Shown: piece by piece, positions 8,559 through 17,837 of the stretch
Numbering within the stretch: the first letter of the stretch is position 1
Layout of the letters: each line of letters opens with the position of its first letter
Assembly (NCBI RefSeq): GCF_000687915.1
Contig: NZ_JHZY01000004.1
Span: 1,870,001 to 1,934,000 of the forward strand
DNA: 64,000 nt
Direction of reading: 5' to 3'
DNA from: Leeuwenhoekiella sp. MAR_2009_132
GTDB taxonomy: Bacteria; Bacteroidota; Bacteroidia; Flavobacteriales; Flavobacteriaceae
Program-made: the position numbers and the translations under genes
The notes under the pieces: model-generated
Told to the model about the DNA's origin: nothing
Seen by the model: the letters and a program-made list of their open reading frames with translations, nothing else
Database searches by the model: none

Positions 8559-8570
8559 AGAGCTGGCTTT
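8546..8570 (-). terminator. Hairpin, probable terminator for the leftward glycosylasparaginase gene
   Basis: A perfect 10-bp stem (8546-8555 with 8561-8570) has a 5-nt loop. Read leftward the stem is followed by a T-rich tract (TTTATTTTTA); read rightward there is no U run. It lies 130 bp beyond the stop of the minus-strand gene, so the assignment is moderate. Confidence 0.6.
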
Positions 8571-8700
8571 CACCCCAAATCATAATTGATTATTACAAGT
8601 CAATTACAACAGTCTTAAATATTTTCTGCCTTAAAAAGCGTGAAACAAAACTAAAGTTTTTTTCTGTAAAAAAAAACATTTAAAAAATCTATTCGATTTT

Positions 8701-9699
8701 CTAAGATTTTAAATAACTACCTGCGACGATTGGCTTATTTTCTTGATTACTATAGTGCATCATTTTAAAGCCTGGGTGAATGCAATAGCAGCCTGTCTCT
8801 CCTTTTTTATTTATAGCAATATAAGCGACTTGAAAATTTATATGATTAGGATTTGAGGTTACAATACGGCGTACAGCTTCTTCACATGCTTCCTGTGGCG
8901 TCATTCCATTTCGCATAAGTTCCACAATTAAAAAACTGCCTACTGTTTTAATAACTTCTTCCCCCATTCCTGTAGCAGCAGCACCGCCTATAGTATTGTC
9001 TATAAACAACCCACTACCTATCACGGGGCTATCACCTACACGGCCTTTCATTTTATATGCCAGACCAGAAGTTGTACACGCACCAGAAATATTTCCTTCT
9101 TTGTCAAGGCCTAGCATTCCTATAGTATCGTGGTTTTCAATATTAATTATTGGTTTATAGTCTGATGTTTTTAGCCATTCTTTCCATGCTTTTTCAGACT
9201 CCTCTGTTAATAGTTTTTCTGAAGTAAAACCACTAGCGACGGCTAATTCTTCAGCTCCTTTTCCTACCATAATTACATGCGGTGTATCTTCCATTACTTT
9301 ACGCGCAAGTGCGGCAACATTGGTTATGTTTTCTACACACATTACAGAACCACAATTCCCGGTATGATCCATCACGCAGGCATCTAAGGTTACATTTCCT
9401 TCGCGATCTGGAGAGCCCCCTTTTCCTACGGTTGTATTTTTAATATTTTCTTCTTCAACTGCAACGCCTGCAATTACCGCATCTAATGCAGAATATCCCT
9501 GATCTAAAAGTGCACCCGCTGTTGCGTTTGCTTTAGTAAATTCCCATGTGCAAATTGCTACAGCAGTTTCGTTCATTTTAGAGGTAGATAAATCTTGATT
9601 GTTTTTAGTTTGAGTTTTAGCTTGAGCAAAACTGTTTATGCCTAGTCCTATAGCTATGGTATTTAAGCTTGTAGTGGTAATAAAATTGCGACGTTTCAT
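8701..9699 (-). CDS. N4-(beta-N-acetylglucosaminyl)-L-asparaginase (glycosylasparaginase)
   Basis: A 332-residue Ntn-hydrolase that would cleave the GlcNAc-Asn bond of N-linked glycopeptides. The proenzyme self-cleaves before the catalytic Thr in NHDTIGML (Thr192), giving alpha and beta chains. The downstream substrate-binding motifs GRVGDSP and GGAAATGMGE are present. The N-terminus MKRRNFITTT followed by a hydrophobic stretch ending SFAQA looks like a Tat export signal, so the enzyme is probably exported folded to the periplasm. It is monocistronic and divergent from the metallophosphoesterase. Confidence 0.93.
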   Translation of the reverse strand: MKRRNFITTTSLNTIAIGLGINSFAQAKTQTKNNQDLSTSKMNETAVAICTWEFTKANATAGALLDQGYSALDAVIAGVAVEEENIKNTTVGKGGSPDREGNVTLDACVMDHTGNCGSVMCVENITNVAALARKVMEDTPHVIMVGKGAEELAVASGFTSEKLLTEESEKAWKEWLKTSDYKPIINIENHDTIGMLGLDKEGNISGACTTSGLAYKMKGRVGDSPVIGSGLFIDNTIGGAAATGMGEEVIKTVGSFLIVELMRNGMTPQEACEEAVRRIVTSNPNHINFQVAYIAINKKGETGCYCIHPGFKMMHYSNQENKPIVAGSYLKS

Positions 9700-9831
9700 G
9701 TGGGTTGTTTTGTGCTGAATAATTATTAGATAGTGAATAGCCTTTTTTAAATAGATTTCTTAAAAATATAAGTTTTAATAAGAATTTTAAACACATTGCT
9801 TTATTAATATTGCTGCGTCAAAATTTTAAAT

Positions 9832-11046
9832 ATGCGGTGGGTTTTATTTATTGTCTTTTATATTCTTATTGATATATACGCTTTTCAAGCTTTTAGAACT
9901 TTTTCTAAGAGTATATGGCTCAATTCAATTTATATAATCGTGTCTTTAACTGTATTGGGTGTTTTAATATATACGCTTTCTACTATGGACAGGTCTAAAG
10001 GAATTGAATCGCACGAGATGTATATTTTTGGTTGGTTTCTTGTCTTTTTTGTTCCGAAATTAATCTTGCTCATTATCATGTTTGGTGAAGATCTTGTTCG
10101 ATTTTTGGTTGGTTTGATAACTACACTATTTGGAAAGTCAGAATCTTTTGAATTACCCTCAAGGCGTAAATTTATAAGTACGGTGGCTCTAGGTATTGCC
10201 GCGATACCTTTCGCCTCGTTAATCTACGGAATGTACAAGGGCAAGTATAGATACAGGGTGCTTTCTTATACGTTAGAGTTTGAGGATCTTCCGGAAGCAT
10301 TTGATGGATATCGTATAACTCAAATAAGTGATATACACAGTGGAAGTTTTGATGACGAAACTAAAATAGCTTACGGGGTCGATCTTGTAAATAAACAAGA
10401 AAGTGATCTTATCTTATTCACAGGAGATTTAGTAAATAACTTTGCAAGTGAAATGACTAATTGGTCTCAGCTTTTCTCTACTTTAAAAGCTGAAGATGGG
10501 GTTTATTCTGTTTTGGGAAACCATGATTACGGCGATTATGCAGATTGGGAATCCCAGATAGCTAAGCAAGAAAATTTAAACCAGCTAAAAAGTATTGAAG
10601 CTCAAATGGGTTGGCAGCTTCTATTAAATGAGCATAGGTTTATAGAGCGAAAAGGCGAGCGTATTGCGTTAGTGGGTGTAGAAAACTGGGGAGCCGGTTT
10701 TAAGCAAGTCGGAGATATTGATAAGGCTTCTAAAGGTTTATCTAAAGATGATTTTAAAGTTTTAATGAGTCACGATCCCTCGTACTGGGCAGAGCGCATA
10801 AAAAAAGATCCTAAAAATTATCAATTAACATTGAGTGGTCATACCCATGGGATGCAATTTGGTATAGAGATTCCGGGCTTTTTAAGATGGAGTCCTGTTC
10901 AATACCGATATGAAAACTGGGCAGGTATATATAAGGAAAATAATAGGATTCTTAATGTTAATCGTGGATTTGGATATTTAGGTTATCCCGGTCGAGTAGG
11001 AATTTGGCCAGAAGTCACTGTTATTGAATTAAAACGAAAACAATAA
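9832..11046 (+). CDS. Membrane-anchored metallophosphoesterase
   Basis: A 404-residue protein with about three N-terminal transmembrane helices (roughly residues 2-20, 31-51 and 63-83), a twin-arginine-like SRRKFIS segment before another hydrophobic stretch (about 110-135), and then a calcineurin-like phosphoesterase domain. The metal-binding motifs are complete: SDIHSG (D167, H169), TGDLVNN (D199), LGNHDY (N230-H231-D232), a His in SHDPSYW, and SGHTHGMQFG. The family is similar to YaeI-type phosphodiesterases; the substrate cannot be read from sequence. The catalytic domain is predicted to face outward. Confidence 0.9.
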   Translation: MRWVLFIVFYILIDIYAFQAFRTFSKSIWLNSIYIIVSLTVLGVLIYTLSTMDRSKGIESHEMYIFGWFLVFFVPKLILLIIMFGEDLVRFLVGLITTLFGKSESFELPSRRKFISTVALGIAAIPFASLIYGMYKGKYRYRVLSYTLEFEDLPEAFDGYRITQISDIHSGSFDDETKIAYGVDLVNKQESDLILFTGDLVNNFASEMTNWSQLFSTLKAEDGVYSVLGNHDYGDYADWESQIAKQENLNQLKSIEAQMGWQLLLNEHRFIERKGERIALVGVENWGAGFKQVGDIDKASKGLSKDDFKVLMSHDPSYWAERIKKDPKNYQLTLSGHTHGMQFGIEIPGFLRWSPVQYRYENWAGIYKENNRILNVNRGFGYLGYPGRVGIWPEVTVIELKRKQ

Positions 11047-11160
11047 AACATCACAGTAATAAAATTCCTACCTAATAAATTTATATTATTAATAAATATC
11101 GATAAAAGTTATATTATTTAACTTGAAATACATATATTAGTTTAGATCTAATATGTGATT

Positions 11161-12573
11161 ATGATGTACGTTAAAAATATTTTTCTGCTCTTGTTGTTTT
11201 TTTTAGGTTTAACTAGCTATGCTCAAGTAGGTATAGGAACAACCACTCCCAACACTTCAGCTTTGCTTGAAATCCATTCTGATACAAAGGGTTTTTTAAC
11301 TCCTAGAATGACAACAATAAATAGACTTGCAATAAGTAATCCTGCAAACGGACTTTTAGTTTACGATACAGATGAGTCATCTTTTTATTACTATAAATCT
11401 TCTACCTGGTCAAAGGTTGATGGTACCAATAAAAGAGACAATTATGTTTTAGTAAAAAGCCAGGCAGATTTTCCGGCAGTTTCTGCGGGTTCAATCACGC
11501 TAGATGAGAATGTTTATTATGAGATAAATGGCGAAATAACTTTAACCGCTTCTATAAATCTAAATGGAGCATACGTAGCTGGCTTAGATGCAGGCGAAGA
11601 TGTTTTGAATTTTCCTGGGGGTGTTATTTTTAAAGGAGCCACAGGCGGAAGTATTCGTAATGTTACACTTAAGGGGTCTAAAGCATTTGAGATAACCGGG
11701 CCGGGGATTGCCTCTTCAGAATCTTTATTAATACAAAACACCATTATTAATGGTATGACTACAAGTGTAGGTTCTGTCTCAGGAATCGGGTTACTATTTT
11801 CAAATATTGTACAGTTTGTAGGTAATAAAAATGGTGTTTCCTATTCTAATATCGGTAATTTATTGCTAAATAATCAGGCCTGGTTAGGAACAAATTTAGG
11901 TACATATGAAAAATTTACGGGTAATTTTGGATTGATAGAAAAGGTTAGTGGCTTTAGTACGGTAAACGGGTCTGCTGTAGCTATTGATGTGAGTGCCGAT
12001 CCTGTATTAGCAGGGAGTGGTGTAATCTTAGGAACGGTTTTTACAGGGACATCAGCTACTTATATTAATAAATACACAACAGGGTCATTTGCAGGGTATA
12101 ATTTCACAAACAATTGGACTGTTAATTGTCCCGGTATACCGGCAGAATCAGATAATGAAGCTACAGGTAATATATATTTTGATTCTGCACCAGTTACTGT
12201 ATTGGGATCATCAGCAATAAAACTTCCCGTCACAACATTGTCAACCCGACTTTTTAGAATGGCTAATGGGGGTGTTTCAAATAGATTAGTATACCAAGGA
12301 AAAAAATCCCGAGCTATTAATATTTTTGGAGCAATATCATTCACTGCCATAGGAGGTATGCGAGTTACTTTTTCAATCCGAAAAAATGGCACTATCGTTT
12401 CGGGAACCGAAGTTATTTATGATATAATAAACACTAACGACAGGCAAGGATTGTCAATTATAGGTACCGTTGATGTAAATCCTAATGATTACATTGAAAT
12501 TTATGTAGAAAGAAATATATCTTCTACTCCTAATCAATTTTTAGTTACGAGCTATAATCTTATAGGAAATTAA
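11161..12573 (+). CDS. Secreted surface protein with Bacteroidota VGIGTTTP N-terminal module
   Basis: About 470 residues, starting with a Sec signal peptide ending SYAQ. Next comes the N-terminal module common on exported Bacteroidota proteins (VGIGTTTPNTSALLEI, GFLTPRMT, NGLLVYDTDESSFYYY). The rest is Gly/Ser/Thr/Asn-rich and repetitive in character, consistent with a beta-helix or beta-sandwich surface protein. No enzyme motif and no obvious type IX C-terminal signal are seen. The frame is open from a GTG at 11155, but the ATG at 11161 or 11164 is the more natural start; I chose 11161. A role at the cell surface is inferred; function unknown. Confidence 0.75.
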   Translation: MMYVKNIFLLLLFFLGLTSYAQVGIGTTTPNTSALLEIHSDTKGFLTPRMTTINRLAISNPANGLLVYDTDESSFYYYKSSTWSKVDGTNKRDNYVLVKSQADFPAVSAGSITLDENVYYEINGEITLTASINLNGAYVAGLDAGEDVLNFPGGVIFKGATGGSIRNVTLKGSKAFEITGPGIASSESLLIQNTIINGMTTSVGSVSGIGLLFSNIVQFVGNKNGVSYSNIGNLLLNNQAWLGTNLGTYEKFTGNFGLIEKVSGFSTVNGSAVAIDVSADPVLAGSGVILGTVFTGTSATYINKYTTGSFAGYNFTNNWTVNCPGIPAESDNEATGNIYFDSAPVTVLGSSAIKLPVTTLSTRLFRMANGGVSNRLVYQGKKSRAINIFGAISFTAIGGMRVTFSIRKNGTIVSGTEVIYDIINTNDRQGLSIIGTVDVNPNDYIEIYVERNISSTPNQFLVTSYNLIGN

Positions 12574-12662
12574 TAAATGAGCGTCTTTTTTATAATGTTT
12601 TCTTAAAATAAAGCTTTTAAGGCTTTTAGCCTTATATTTAACACTCTAAAAGAGCGTGAACT

Positions 12663-12959
12663 ATGTCAAAATTTGGAGCACTCATTGATTTGCAAATTCC
12701 GGTATTGCTTGATTTTTATACAGAATGGAATGAACAATCAACTACAATGCATGCAATCTTGCGTGATGTTGCGGCGGCACTAGGCGATAAAGTTAAAGTT
12801 GTAAAAATAGATGTAGATAAAAATCCAGAACTTGCCGAAGCTTTGCGAATTAAAGGACTTCCTACATTAGTTATTTATAAGAAAGGGGAGATGAAATGGC
12901 GTCAAAGCGGGGAACTTGATGCTAACTCTTTAATTTCGATTGTGCAAAAATTTGTTTAA
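12663..12959 (+). CDS. Thioredoxin-fold protein lacking the CxxC active site
   Basis: A 98-residue protein of thioredoxin length and fold: LLDFYTEWNEQS at the active-site position, VVKIDVDKNPELAEAL, and the cis-proline element GLPTLVIYKKGE. The usual WCGPC is replaced by WNEQS (residues 22-26), and there is no cysteine nearby, so it cannot be a dithiol oxidoreductase. Such proteins may act as binding or scaffold proteins. Its 3' end overlaps the convergent deacetylase by 4 bp. The fold call is strong; the function is unknown. Confidence 0.85.
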   Translation: MSKFGALIDLQIPVLLDFYTEWNEQSTTMHAILRDVAAALGDKVKVVKIDVDKNPELAEALRIKGLPTLVIYKKGEMKWRQSGELDANSLISIVQKFV

Positions 12960-13609
12960 AGACCTTTAAACTCATATCCTAATTCAGAAAAATGCTTTAA
13001 TACTTTGGGAAGTGTATATCGCAGATTTCTTTCTGCTTTAAGGCTGTCATGAAAAACGACAATACTACCATTTACTGAGTTTTTTAAAACATTTTTTAAG
13101 CACAGCTCTTTTGTGATGTTAGGGTCCCAATCGCGGGCTATAACATCATACATAATAATGTCGTAACCTCTAGCAATCAAATTTTCAGCTTGATTTTTCT
13201 TTATTTTCCCATAGGGAGGTCTAAAGATTTTTTGAATTGCTGAAAGCTTAGATTCCATTACCGCTTCCGCTTTTAAGAAATTAGAAATATAGGTGGTTGT
13301 TTCTGTTTTCCAGCCGTTGAGATGATTGTAGGTGTGATTACCTATGCTATTACCACTATTCTTTAAGTATTCAAAAGTGGTAGGATTCTTAAAAACATTT
13401 TCACCTATACAGAAAAAAGTGGCCTTAGCGTTATACGCTTTAAGAGTGTCTATTACCCATGGAGTAACCTCTGGTATGGGGCCATCATCAAAAGTGAGGT
13501 AAATATCTTTTTGAGAGTCATTCGCAATTATTTTATCCCATATGTACTTACTGTAAAGACGCTTAACTAATTTAGGCGTCTTTACCGGTAAGTTAAATTC
13601 TTCAAACAT
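12956..13609 (-). CDS. Polysaccharide deacetylase family protein (CE4)
   Basis: A 217-residue NodB-homology carbohydrate esterase. The motifs are in order: LTFDDGPIPE (catalytic Asp plus metal Asp), GNHTYNH (metal His pair), RPPYGK, a Asp/Trp element in ARDWDPN, and VVFHDS (catalytic His). It would remove acetyl groups from an N-acetylated polysaccharide or peptidoglycan; the substrate is not evident. No signal peptide is visible. It starts in a TAATG overlap with the stop of the GT117 gene, so the two are translationally coupled. Confidence 0.92.
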   Translation of the reverse strand: MFEEFNLPVKTPKLVKRLYSKYIWDKIIANDSQKDIYLTFDDGPIPEVTPWVIDTLKAYNAKATFFCIGENVFKNPTTFEYLKNSGNSIGNHTYNHLNGWKTETTTYISNFLKAEAVMESKLSAIQKIFRPPYGKIKKNQAENLIARGYDIIMYDVIARDWDPNITKELCLKNVLKNSVNGSIVVFHDSLKAERNLRYTLPKVLKHFSELGYEFKGL

Positions 13610-16600
13610 TATCGCGTAGTATCTTTTGGGATTGCAATAGAAGTATCTCTTAAGTTTTCTGTGGGTTGAGCAGTTTCAGGAGCTGTCTCGTCTTCACCAT
13701 AAAACTGACTAAACTTACGTAGATACGAGTTGAACTCTTTTGCTTTCTCAGGCAAAATGTCTTGATCCTGATTACGTATTAAAAGATCAACCAGACTTCG
13801 GTAGCGTTCAATATCTGTAATGATATCCTGTGCATATTTATACTGCTTGTTGAGATTTACAGTACTCCAGTAATTCAATTTTTCCTGATATTTTTTAGCG
13901 ACAGAATTCCATAATTCACGTGCTTTTTCCTGTTCACCTACTTGATAATAACCACTAATATAGGGTTCTAATAATGTGTAATATTCAAAAGTTTCTACCG
14001 GCATTTTTTCCATAGCCAGGTCGAGAATATTTTTGGCTTTATTAAATTCTTGCTCATTAATTAGCGTTTCGGTTAGACGAGCAAGATTTCCGCGGTAGGT
14101 GATACCATTACGACGGGTTTCGGTATCGTGATAAACATCAGGATCGCCACTATTACCCCAATACCAATTCATTGCGATATCATAAAATTTATCTGAATCT
14201 ATTCGGCCCATATCATAAGGAGATTGCGGGTCTATAGGAGTGCGTATAGGTACAAGTTTGTAGCAAACACCATCAAGCTGAAGAAAATCTTTCATCCACA
14301 AGTAGTCATCGTCCCCAAAGCTGCCGCCTGTAAAATAAATAGGACGTTCCCAGTTGTTGTTAGCCACGACGTCTAGCATTAGAAGGCGATTTTTATAAAG
14401 CACGTCTTCCTTAATGTTAACAACGATATTAGGAACAATTAAATCTCCATCTTTTTGTGCTACAATGCCATTTTTTAAAACAGTGTTTTTGTCAACAAGT
14501 ATGCTCACAAGTTTAGTCGGGTAGGTGTGAACCATCGTACCGCTTTGCAATTCTTCCATTGTTCTGGGGTCATCACTGGCTATCCAGTTCATCCAGGTTT
14601 TAATATCTAAAGTATCATTTGGTCTTAACTCATTATACCAAATTGCATCTCTGTTTCCGGCTACATATTTATCGTGGGTAAGTTGAGAAGGGATAGGATC
14701 ACTCTCATAAGCTTTACGCTTCATATCATCTATGTACCATGATGTCTGAAAAAGACTGGTATTTATAATGCGCACGTCTCTTCTATAACCTTCAATCTCC
14801 TGAGCATACCATAGAGCAAAGGTGTCATTGTCACCTATAGTGAATAGAATAGCATTTTCATCACAACTGTCTAAATACATTTTTGCCATGGCTAACGCGG
14901 TTTTTCGGTTAGAACGGTCGTGATCATCCCAGTTTTGAGCTGCTAAAATTACGGGTGCAGCTAGTAGGCATGCTACGGTAACAATAGGTAAAACAACCTT
15001 TGCACTAAGTTTATCTTTAAGCATATCATAAAGTGCATATACTCCAAAACCTATCCACATAGCAAATACATAAAACGAACCTACTAGAGCATAATCTCGT
15101 TCCCTAGGTTCAAATGCGCGCTCATTTAAATAAATTTTAAGTGCAATTCCTGTAAATAGAAATAAAACAAGAAGTACCCAAAAACTTTTTTTGTCTTTAC
15201 TTGCCTGAAAAACCAATCCGAGTAGTCCCAAAATAAGTGGTAAGAAGAAATACATATTTCTTCCTTTATTATTTAAAACATCACTAGGTAAATTATCCTG
15301 AGGTCCTAGACGTGCTTCATCTATAAATGAAATTCCACTTAACCAGTTACCGTGTATATCGTCATAATTACCTTGAATATCATCCTGACGTCCTGTGAAA
15401 TTCCACATAAAATAACGCCAGTACATGTAACCAAATTGAAAATCAAACATATACGCAAGGTTGTCTGAAAATGAAGGAGGATCAACATCTATATATTGTC
15501 GTATGCGCATTAAGAAAGCCTGAAAGCCTTCATTATCAATGCGACCTTGAGCATAATCAGACTTAAATTGTGCGACAGCTTGTTGTAATTCTTGATTATC
15601 TGCATATTCTGCCTTCACCTGAAACTGCAATGGCCCTGTGAACTGCATATAGTTTGCCATATGGTCTGTACTCCACATACGTGGTAGAAAAACTTTATGA
15701 CGGTCTTCTGAGTTTTGAACTGCATTTTTCCATTCGTTAACTATGATGTACTTCCCGCTTTTTTCATCTTTTTCATAGTTAGGTTTGCCGTCAACGTATG
15801 GGTTTTGAGCATCTAGCCCACCAAAAATTTCGGTGAATTGAGGGCCGTAAAACAAATGCGTTTCTGGATACTGTTCTCTATTGTAGTATGCAAGTAGTTC
15901 TCGAGCGTTGTTTGGGTTATTTTCATTTATAGTAGTGCCGGCATTTGCGCGTATAGGAAGCATCAGCCAACTCGAAAACCCAATAAAAATAAATAATATC
16001 GAAAGAATTAGCGTGTTTAGCTGGTAGTATGACTTTTTACGTGTAAACTTCAGCAAGAAATAGAAAATAGCAATAAATGCGATTCCTGCAATTATAGTCC
16101 CGCTGTTAAAAGGGAGTCCGAAGCTGTTTACAAAGAATACTTCGGCATAACCAAAGAAGCTTAAGGTATAGGGTAGCAAGAATTTAAAAATGAACATTAA
16201 TACTGCCACTACAATTACGTTAGCAACAATAAAGTTCTTTACCGTAATGGTTTTGTAATTTTTAAAGAAATATAAAAAACCTATTGCAGGAATTGTTAGT
16301 AGGGCCATAAAGTGAACCCCAAAGGAAAGTCCTATAATAAAACAGATAAGCATAAGCCATCTGTTGCCTCGCGGCTTAAACATATCACGCTCCCATAAAA
16401 GGGCTACATAAAAAAGCGCTGATAGCATAAACATGGCCATCGCATATACTTCTGCTTCAACAGCATTAAACCAGAAACTATCTGTAAATGCAAATGCAGT
16501 TGATCCTATAAAAGAGGCTGCTAAAATTGCCATTTGATCTGTGTCAGTAAGAATTTCTTTATTGCGTTTTAAGAGCTTACGCAATAATAGAGAAATGGAC

Positions 16601-16890
16601 CAGCACATAAATAAGATGGTAAATGCAGAGGCTAAACATGACATGAAATTCACGCAAAGGGCAACGTAAGTGGCATCTGGTGCAAAGATTGAAAAAAATG
16701 CTCCCAACATTTGATATAAAGGTGCTCCCGGCGGATGCCCAATTTCTAATTTTGAAGAGGTTGATATATACTCACCGGCATCCCAGAAACTGGCTGTGGG
16801 TTCTACTGTTAAGCTGTAAGTGATTAATGCAACAGCAAATGCACACCAACCAACTATTTTATTGTACTTCGGGAAATTGAAGTTTATCAT
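13609..16890 (-). CDS. GT117-family (DUF2723) multi-pass membrane protein
   Basis: A 1,093-residue protein of the DUF2723/GT117 family, characteristic of Bacteroidota and resembling protein O-mannosyltransferases. The acidic loop motif SFWDAGEYISTSSKLEIGHP lies in the first external loop after helix 1, followed by PPGAPLYQ. About ten to twelve membrane helices follow to near residue 660. A periplasmic soluble region then ends in a TPR-like helical segment (about residues 930-1060). It probably glycosylates exported proteins using a lipid-linked sugar; that is family inference. The gene is coupled by a 1-bp overlap to the downstream polysaccharide deacetylase, suggesting a shared glycan role. 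Confidence 0.88.
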   Translation of the reverse strand: MINFNFPKYNKIVGWCAFAVALITYSLTVEPTASFWDAGEYISTSSKLEIGHPPGAPLYQMLGAFFSIFAPDATYVALCVNFMSCLASAFTILFMCWSISLLLRKLLKRNKEILTDTDQMAILAASFIGSTAFAFTDSFWFNAVEAEVYAMAMFMLSALFYVALLWERDMFKPRGNRWLMLICFIIGLSFGVHFMALLTIPAIGFLYFFKNYKTITVKNFIVANVIVVAVLMFIFKFLLPYTLSFFGYAEVFFVNSFGLPFNSGTIIAGIAFIAIFYFLLKFTRKKSYYQLNTLILSILFIFIGFSSWLMLPIRANAGTTINENNPNNARELLAYYNREQYPETHLFYGPQFTEIFGGLDAQNPYVDGKPNYEKDEKSGKYIIVNEWKNAVQNSEDRHKVFLPRMWSTDHMANYMQFTGPLQFQVKAEYADNQELQQAVAQFKSDYAQGRIDNEGFQAFLMRIRQYIDVDPPSFSDNLAYMFDFQFGYMYWRYFMWNFTGRQDDIQGNYDDIHGNWLSGISFIDEARLGPQDNLPSDVLNNKGRNMYFFLPLILGLLGLVFQASKDKKSFWVLLVLFLFTGIALKIYLNERAFEPRERDYALVGSFYVFAMWIGFGVYALYDMLKDKLSAKVVLPIVTVACLLAAPVILAAQNWDDHDRSNRKTALAMAKMYLDSCDENAILFTIGDNDTFALWYAQEIEGYRRDVRIINTSLFQTSWYIDDMKRKAYESDPIPSQLTHDKYVAGNRDAIWYNELRPNDTLDIKTWMNWIASDDPRTMEELQSGTMVHTYPTKLVSILVDKNTVLKNGIVAQKDGDLIVPNIVVNIKEDVLYKNRLLMLDVVANNNWERPIYFTGGSFGDDDYLWMKDFLQLDGVCYKLVPIRTPIDPQSPYDMGRIDSDKFYDIAMNWYWGNSGDPDVYHDTETRRNGITYRGNLARLTETLINEQEFNKAKNILDLAMEKMPVETFEYYTLLEPYISGYYQVGEQEKARELWNSVAKKYQEKLNYWSTVNLNKQYKYAQDIITDIERYRSLVDLLIRNQDQDILPEKAKEFNSYLRKFSQFYGEDETAPETAQPTENLRDTSIAIPKDTTR

Positions 16891-17006
16891 AAGGCAAATT
16901 TAGCAAGCAGCGAATTTAAGAATTAATACGGTAATGAATTCTGTTTTACTTAAAACGACGCCAGGAATAAAAATATTTTTTGTTTTGAAAGTTTTTAAAA
17001 AAAATA

Positions 17007-17037
17007 TTTGCTGGTCTAAAAGTTTGTTTTAAATTTG
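17007..17037 (+). promoter_or_regulatory. Bacteroidota-type promoter for tRNA-Gln
   Basis: A -33 TTTG (17007-17010) and a perfect -7 TAAATTTG (17030-17037) are separated by 19 bp, matching the primary sigma factor consensus of Bacteroidota (TTTG, about 19 bp, TAnnTTTG). It lies about 54 bp before the tRNA. Confidence 0.75.
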
Positions 17038-17090
17038 CAGCCGCATTCGCAAGTCAGGTGAGTGTTTTCTTTTTTAACGAAGAAGGTTAA

Positions 17091-17163
17091 TGGCCTATGG
17101 TGTAACTGGCAACACGTCTGGTTTTGGTCCAGAAGAGTCTAGGTTCGAGCCCTAGTAGGCCAA
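17091..17163 (+). tRNA. tRNA-Gln (TTG)
   Basis: A 73-nt tRNA with acceptor stem TGGCCTA/TAGGCCA and discriminator A. The anticodon loop GTTTTGGT, flanked by CTG/CAG, gives anticodon TTG. The T arm carries AGGTTCGAGCCCT. CCA is not encoded. It is followed directly by an intrinsic terminator. Confidence 0.97.
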
Positions 17164-17171
17164 CAAAAAAA

Positions 17172-17200
17172 AATCCGAATCTTAGATTCGGATTTTTTTT
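17172..17200 (+). terminator. Intrinsic terminator after tRNA-Gln
   Basis: A perfect 10-bp stem AATCCGAATC/GATTCGGATT with a TTA loop is followed by eight T residues. A run of A precedes it, so it may also serve the leftward gene ending at 17222. Confidence 0.88.
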
Positions 17201-17221
17201 ATTTAAAAAGTTTCCACTTAT

Positions 17222-17557
17222 TTAGGCCTTTTTATTTGTAGTTAAGTAGTGAAGCATGTTTGTATAAAAAGTGATTCCGTGTGTGTCTTTTTTTATGCAA
17301 TCACATAAAAAGGATTTTAGTTGAGATGATTCAATCTCTATTAAAGCTTCCGTGTCTGGGGAATCAGACAAAATCGACTTCAGGCGAATTAATGTAATAT
17401 CTTCTTTATGTTCTATCACCACTTCAGAGGCTTTGAAAAATTTTTTCAGAATAGCTTTTTGAATGCTTTCAGATTGTGCAGAACGAAGGTTGTTTGTACA
17501 GTTGCGATCAATAATCTGAAATAGATTAACTAGGATCTCTTGAGTGGTTGCTTTCAT
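17222..17557 (-). CDS. Hypothetical protein, 111 aa
   Basis: I do not recognise this family. The protein is soluble, mixed alpha/beta in character, with no signal peptide or membrane segment. It contains four cysteines, two of them in a FLCDCIKK segment (near residues 87-94). It stands alone between the tRNA-Gln terminator and the rimP promoter region. Codon use looks like that of the neighbours, and the frame is clean with an ATG start, so it is probably a real gene. Confidence 0.55.
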   Translation of the reverse strand: MKATTQEILVNLFQIIDRNCTNNLRSAQSESIQKAILKKFFKASEVVIEHKEDITLIRLKSILSDSPDTEALIEIESSQLKSFLCDCIKKDTHGITFYTNMLHYLTTNKKA

Positions 17558-17767
17558 AAAGACTGGTTTAGATTTTAATTGAATTTAACTCTGTTTTTTA
17601 ATCTAAAGTTTTAATGAAATGTTATTTAGAATAGTATTAACTATTTTAGGTATAAATTTTAAATTTTGAGGAGCTATTTAATGGTAGGTATTTGCTATTA
17701 AATTGGTTTTTAGTTAATACCTACACAATGCTATTGTATAGGGTTTTTAAAACTTCAAAATTATTAC

Positions 17768-17829
17768 TATATTTGCAGCGTTAATTAAGAAAAAATTAAA
17801 CGAGGGGGCACTTAAAGTCCCCTCTTTTT
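17768..17829 (+). promoter_or_regulatory. rimP-nusA-infB promoter and terminator-like leader hairpin
   Basis: A perfect -7 element TATATTTG (17768-17775) is followed by a short leader containing a GC-rich hairpin GAGGGG (17802-17807) / CCCCTC (17819-17824) and then TTTTT. This has the form of an intrinsic terminator but sits between the promoter and the rimP ATG at 17838. It could attenuate or time expression of this operon, which encodes NusA, a factor that itself acts on hairpin termination. No clear -33 element is visible. Confidence 0.6.
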
Positions 17830-17837
17830 ATAGGATC

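Larger units (their letters stand above)
8299..8700. other. Intergenic region with a duplicated ~100-bp element
   Basis: This 402-bp gap has no convincing open reading frame. Most of it is two direct copies of a ~100-bp sequence (8313-8413 and 8459-8558), with a hairpin at 8546-8570. The rest (8571-8700) is AT-rich with no further structure that I can support. Confidence 0.7.
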
